From Flavobacteriales bacterium (GTDB lineage Bacteria > Bacteroidota > Bacteroidia > Flavobacteriales > Flavobacteriaceae), in NCBI GenBank assembly GCA_026983815.1, contig JALSTJ010000432.1, positions 1 through 6,710 of the forward strand: 6,710 bases of DNA, given 5' to 3'. Every line of letters starts with the position of its first letter. Position 1 is the first letter of the stretch. Below, one piece after another: positions 6,295 to 6,710 of this stretch. The position numbers and the translations under genes were made by a program. The notes beneath the pieces were generated by a model. The model ran no database searches and had not been told where the DNA came from. It saw only the letters and a list, made by a program, of their open reading frames with translations.

Positions 6295-6710
6295 TTATTT
6301 TTTATCAAATTTTAATTGTGCTTGAATGGCAACTTCCGGCCAAGTTTTGCTGATACCGTCTTTCCCCGTATGTTTATCTTTACAAGCGGTATGAAGGAAA
6401 TATAAAGGTTCGGCAGCATCAAAATCTTTTACCAAATCTATTTTTCCATCCAAGGATAATTGTCCTTTTTGCTCATCGACAGTCATTTTCAAAGGCACTT
6501 CCATTTCGTGATTATTCATCCGTATTTTTGCTTTTACCACCGAATTTTTGGTATCGATTTCCGTAACTTTTACATCGATTTTATTGGTTTCCATCATATG
6601 CTGAAAGAGATATTCAATCAGTTTTTTATCACGAGATTCATTGCCTGAAAAAATAGAAAAAATATTGATGCTTACTTCTGCATTTTTTATAGCATCGGGC
6701 ATATTTTCGG
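6295..6710 (-). CDS. YceI-like domain protein, 5' end cut by window edge
   Basis: This is the C-terminal part of a YceI-like lipocalin-fold protein. Some members of that family are periplasmic and bind isoprenoid or other amphiphilic ligands. The frame is still open at the right edge (Glu-Asn precede the first in-window Met), and family proteins are longer than this, so the Met at 6702 is probably internal and the signal peptide and first strands lie outside. Counting that Met as 1, the NIFSIFSGNESRDKKL segment (13-28) matches the YceI strand that ends in a 'GNxxRD' turn. An alternating-strand region (42-90) follows, then a FLHTACKDKH...GKDG...KTWPEV block (102-124) and a final strand ending at residue 135. 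That C-terminal block is typical of Bacteroidota YceI-like proteins. It sits 5 nt upstream of mpl on the same strand, so the two are probably co-transcribed; the promoter would be outside the window. Ligand and localisation cannot be judged from this fragment. Confidence 0.8.
   Translation of the reverse strand, partial: ENMPDAIKNAEVSINIFSIFSGNESRDKKLIEYLFQHMMETNKIDVKVTEIDTKNSVVKAKIRMNNHEMEVPLKMTVDEQKGQLSLDGKIDLVKDFDAAEPLYFLHTACKDKHTGKDGISKTWPEVAIQAQLKFDKK

Noticed and set aside
1..6710. CRISPR, toxin-antitoxin, defence or mobile-element system
   Set aside because: No direct repeat array, transposase, integrase, inverted terminal repeats or small gene pair was seen. RadC proteins are sometimes encoded on mobile elements, but this one is full length and coupled to mpl with matching composition.

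Overview
The window looks like chromosomal DNA from a member of the Bacteroidota. It carries an adjacent SusC/RagA-type TonB-dependent receptor gene and SusD/RagB-type lipoprotein gene, a pairing characteristic of this phylum. The mpl-like Mur ligase has the sequence style of Bacteroidota homologues, and the start codons lack clear Shine-Dalgarno sequences and sit behind A/T-rich leaders. Class or genus cannot be resolved from this much sequence.

Left half, + strand (1-4181): a susC-like gene that enters the window already in frame, so its 5' end is missing, is followed after 12 nt by a complete susD-like lipoprotein gene. Together they should form an outer-membrane import complex, with a TonB-driven barrel capped by a surface-exposed substrate-binding lipoprotein. 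No enzyme, regulator or transporter gene follows, so the substrate cannot be inferred from this window. The pair ends at a perfect 11-bp hairpin flanked by T-rich DNA on both sides.

Right half, - strand (6710 down to 4239): three tightly packed genes read towards the susCD pair. They are a YceI-like protein gene cut by the right edge, an Mpl-type murein-peptide ligase, and radC. Spacing is 5 nt between yceI-like and mpl, and a 4-nt ATGA overlap between mpl and radC. This looks like one transcript that ends at the same hairpin from the opposite side. Mpl would reattach recycled murein tripeptide to UDP-MurNAc in the cytoplasm. RadC is a conserved JAMM-domain protein whose role is still unclear.

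Hand-counted samples show that the susCD pair is much more A/T-rich at third codon positions than the mpl/radC side. This fits a separately evolving or acquired surface locus beside a housekeeping operon. Every stretch is accounted for by genes or the terminator; the longest gene-free interval is 57 nt. I saw no RNA gene, CRISPR array, insertion sequence or integration site. I did not find convincing evidence of a new biological system. The points most worth a second look are the Asp/Asn/Gly loop cluster in the receptor, the altered HHP motif in the Mur ligase, and the mpl-radC coupling.
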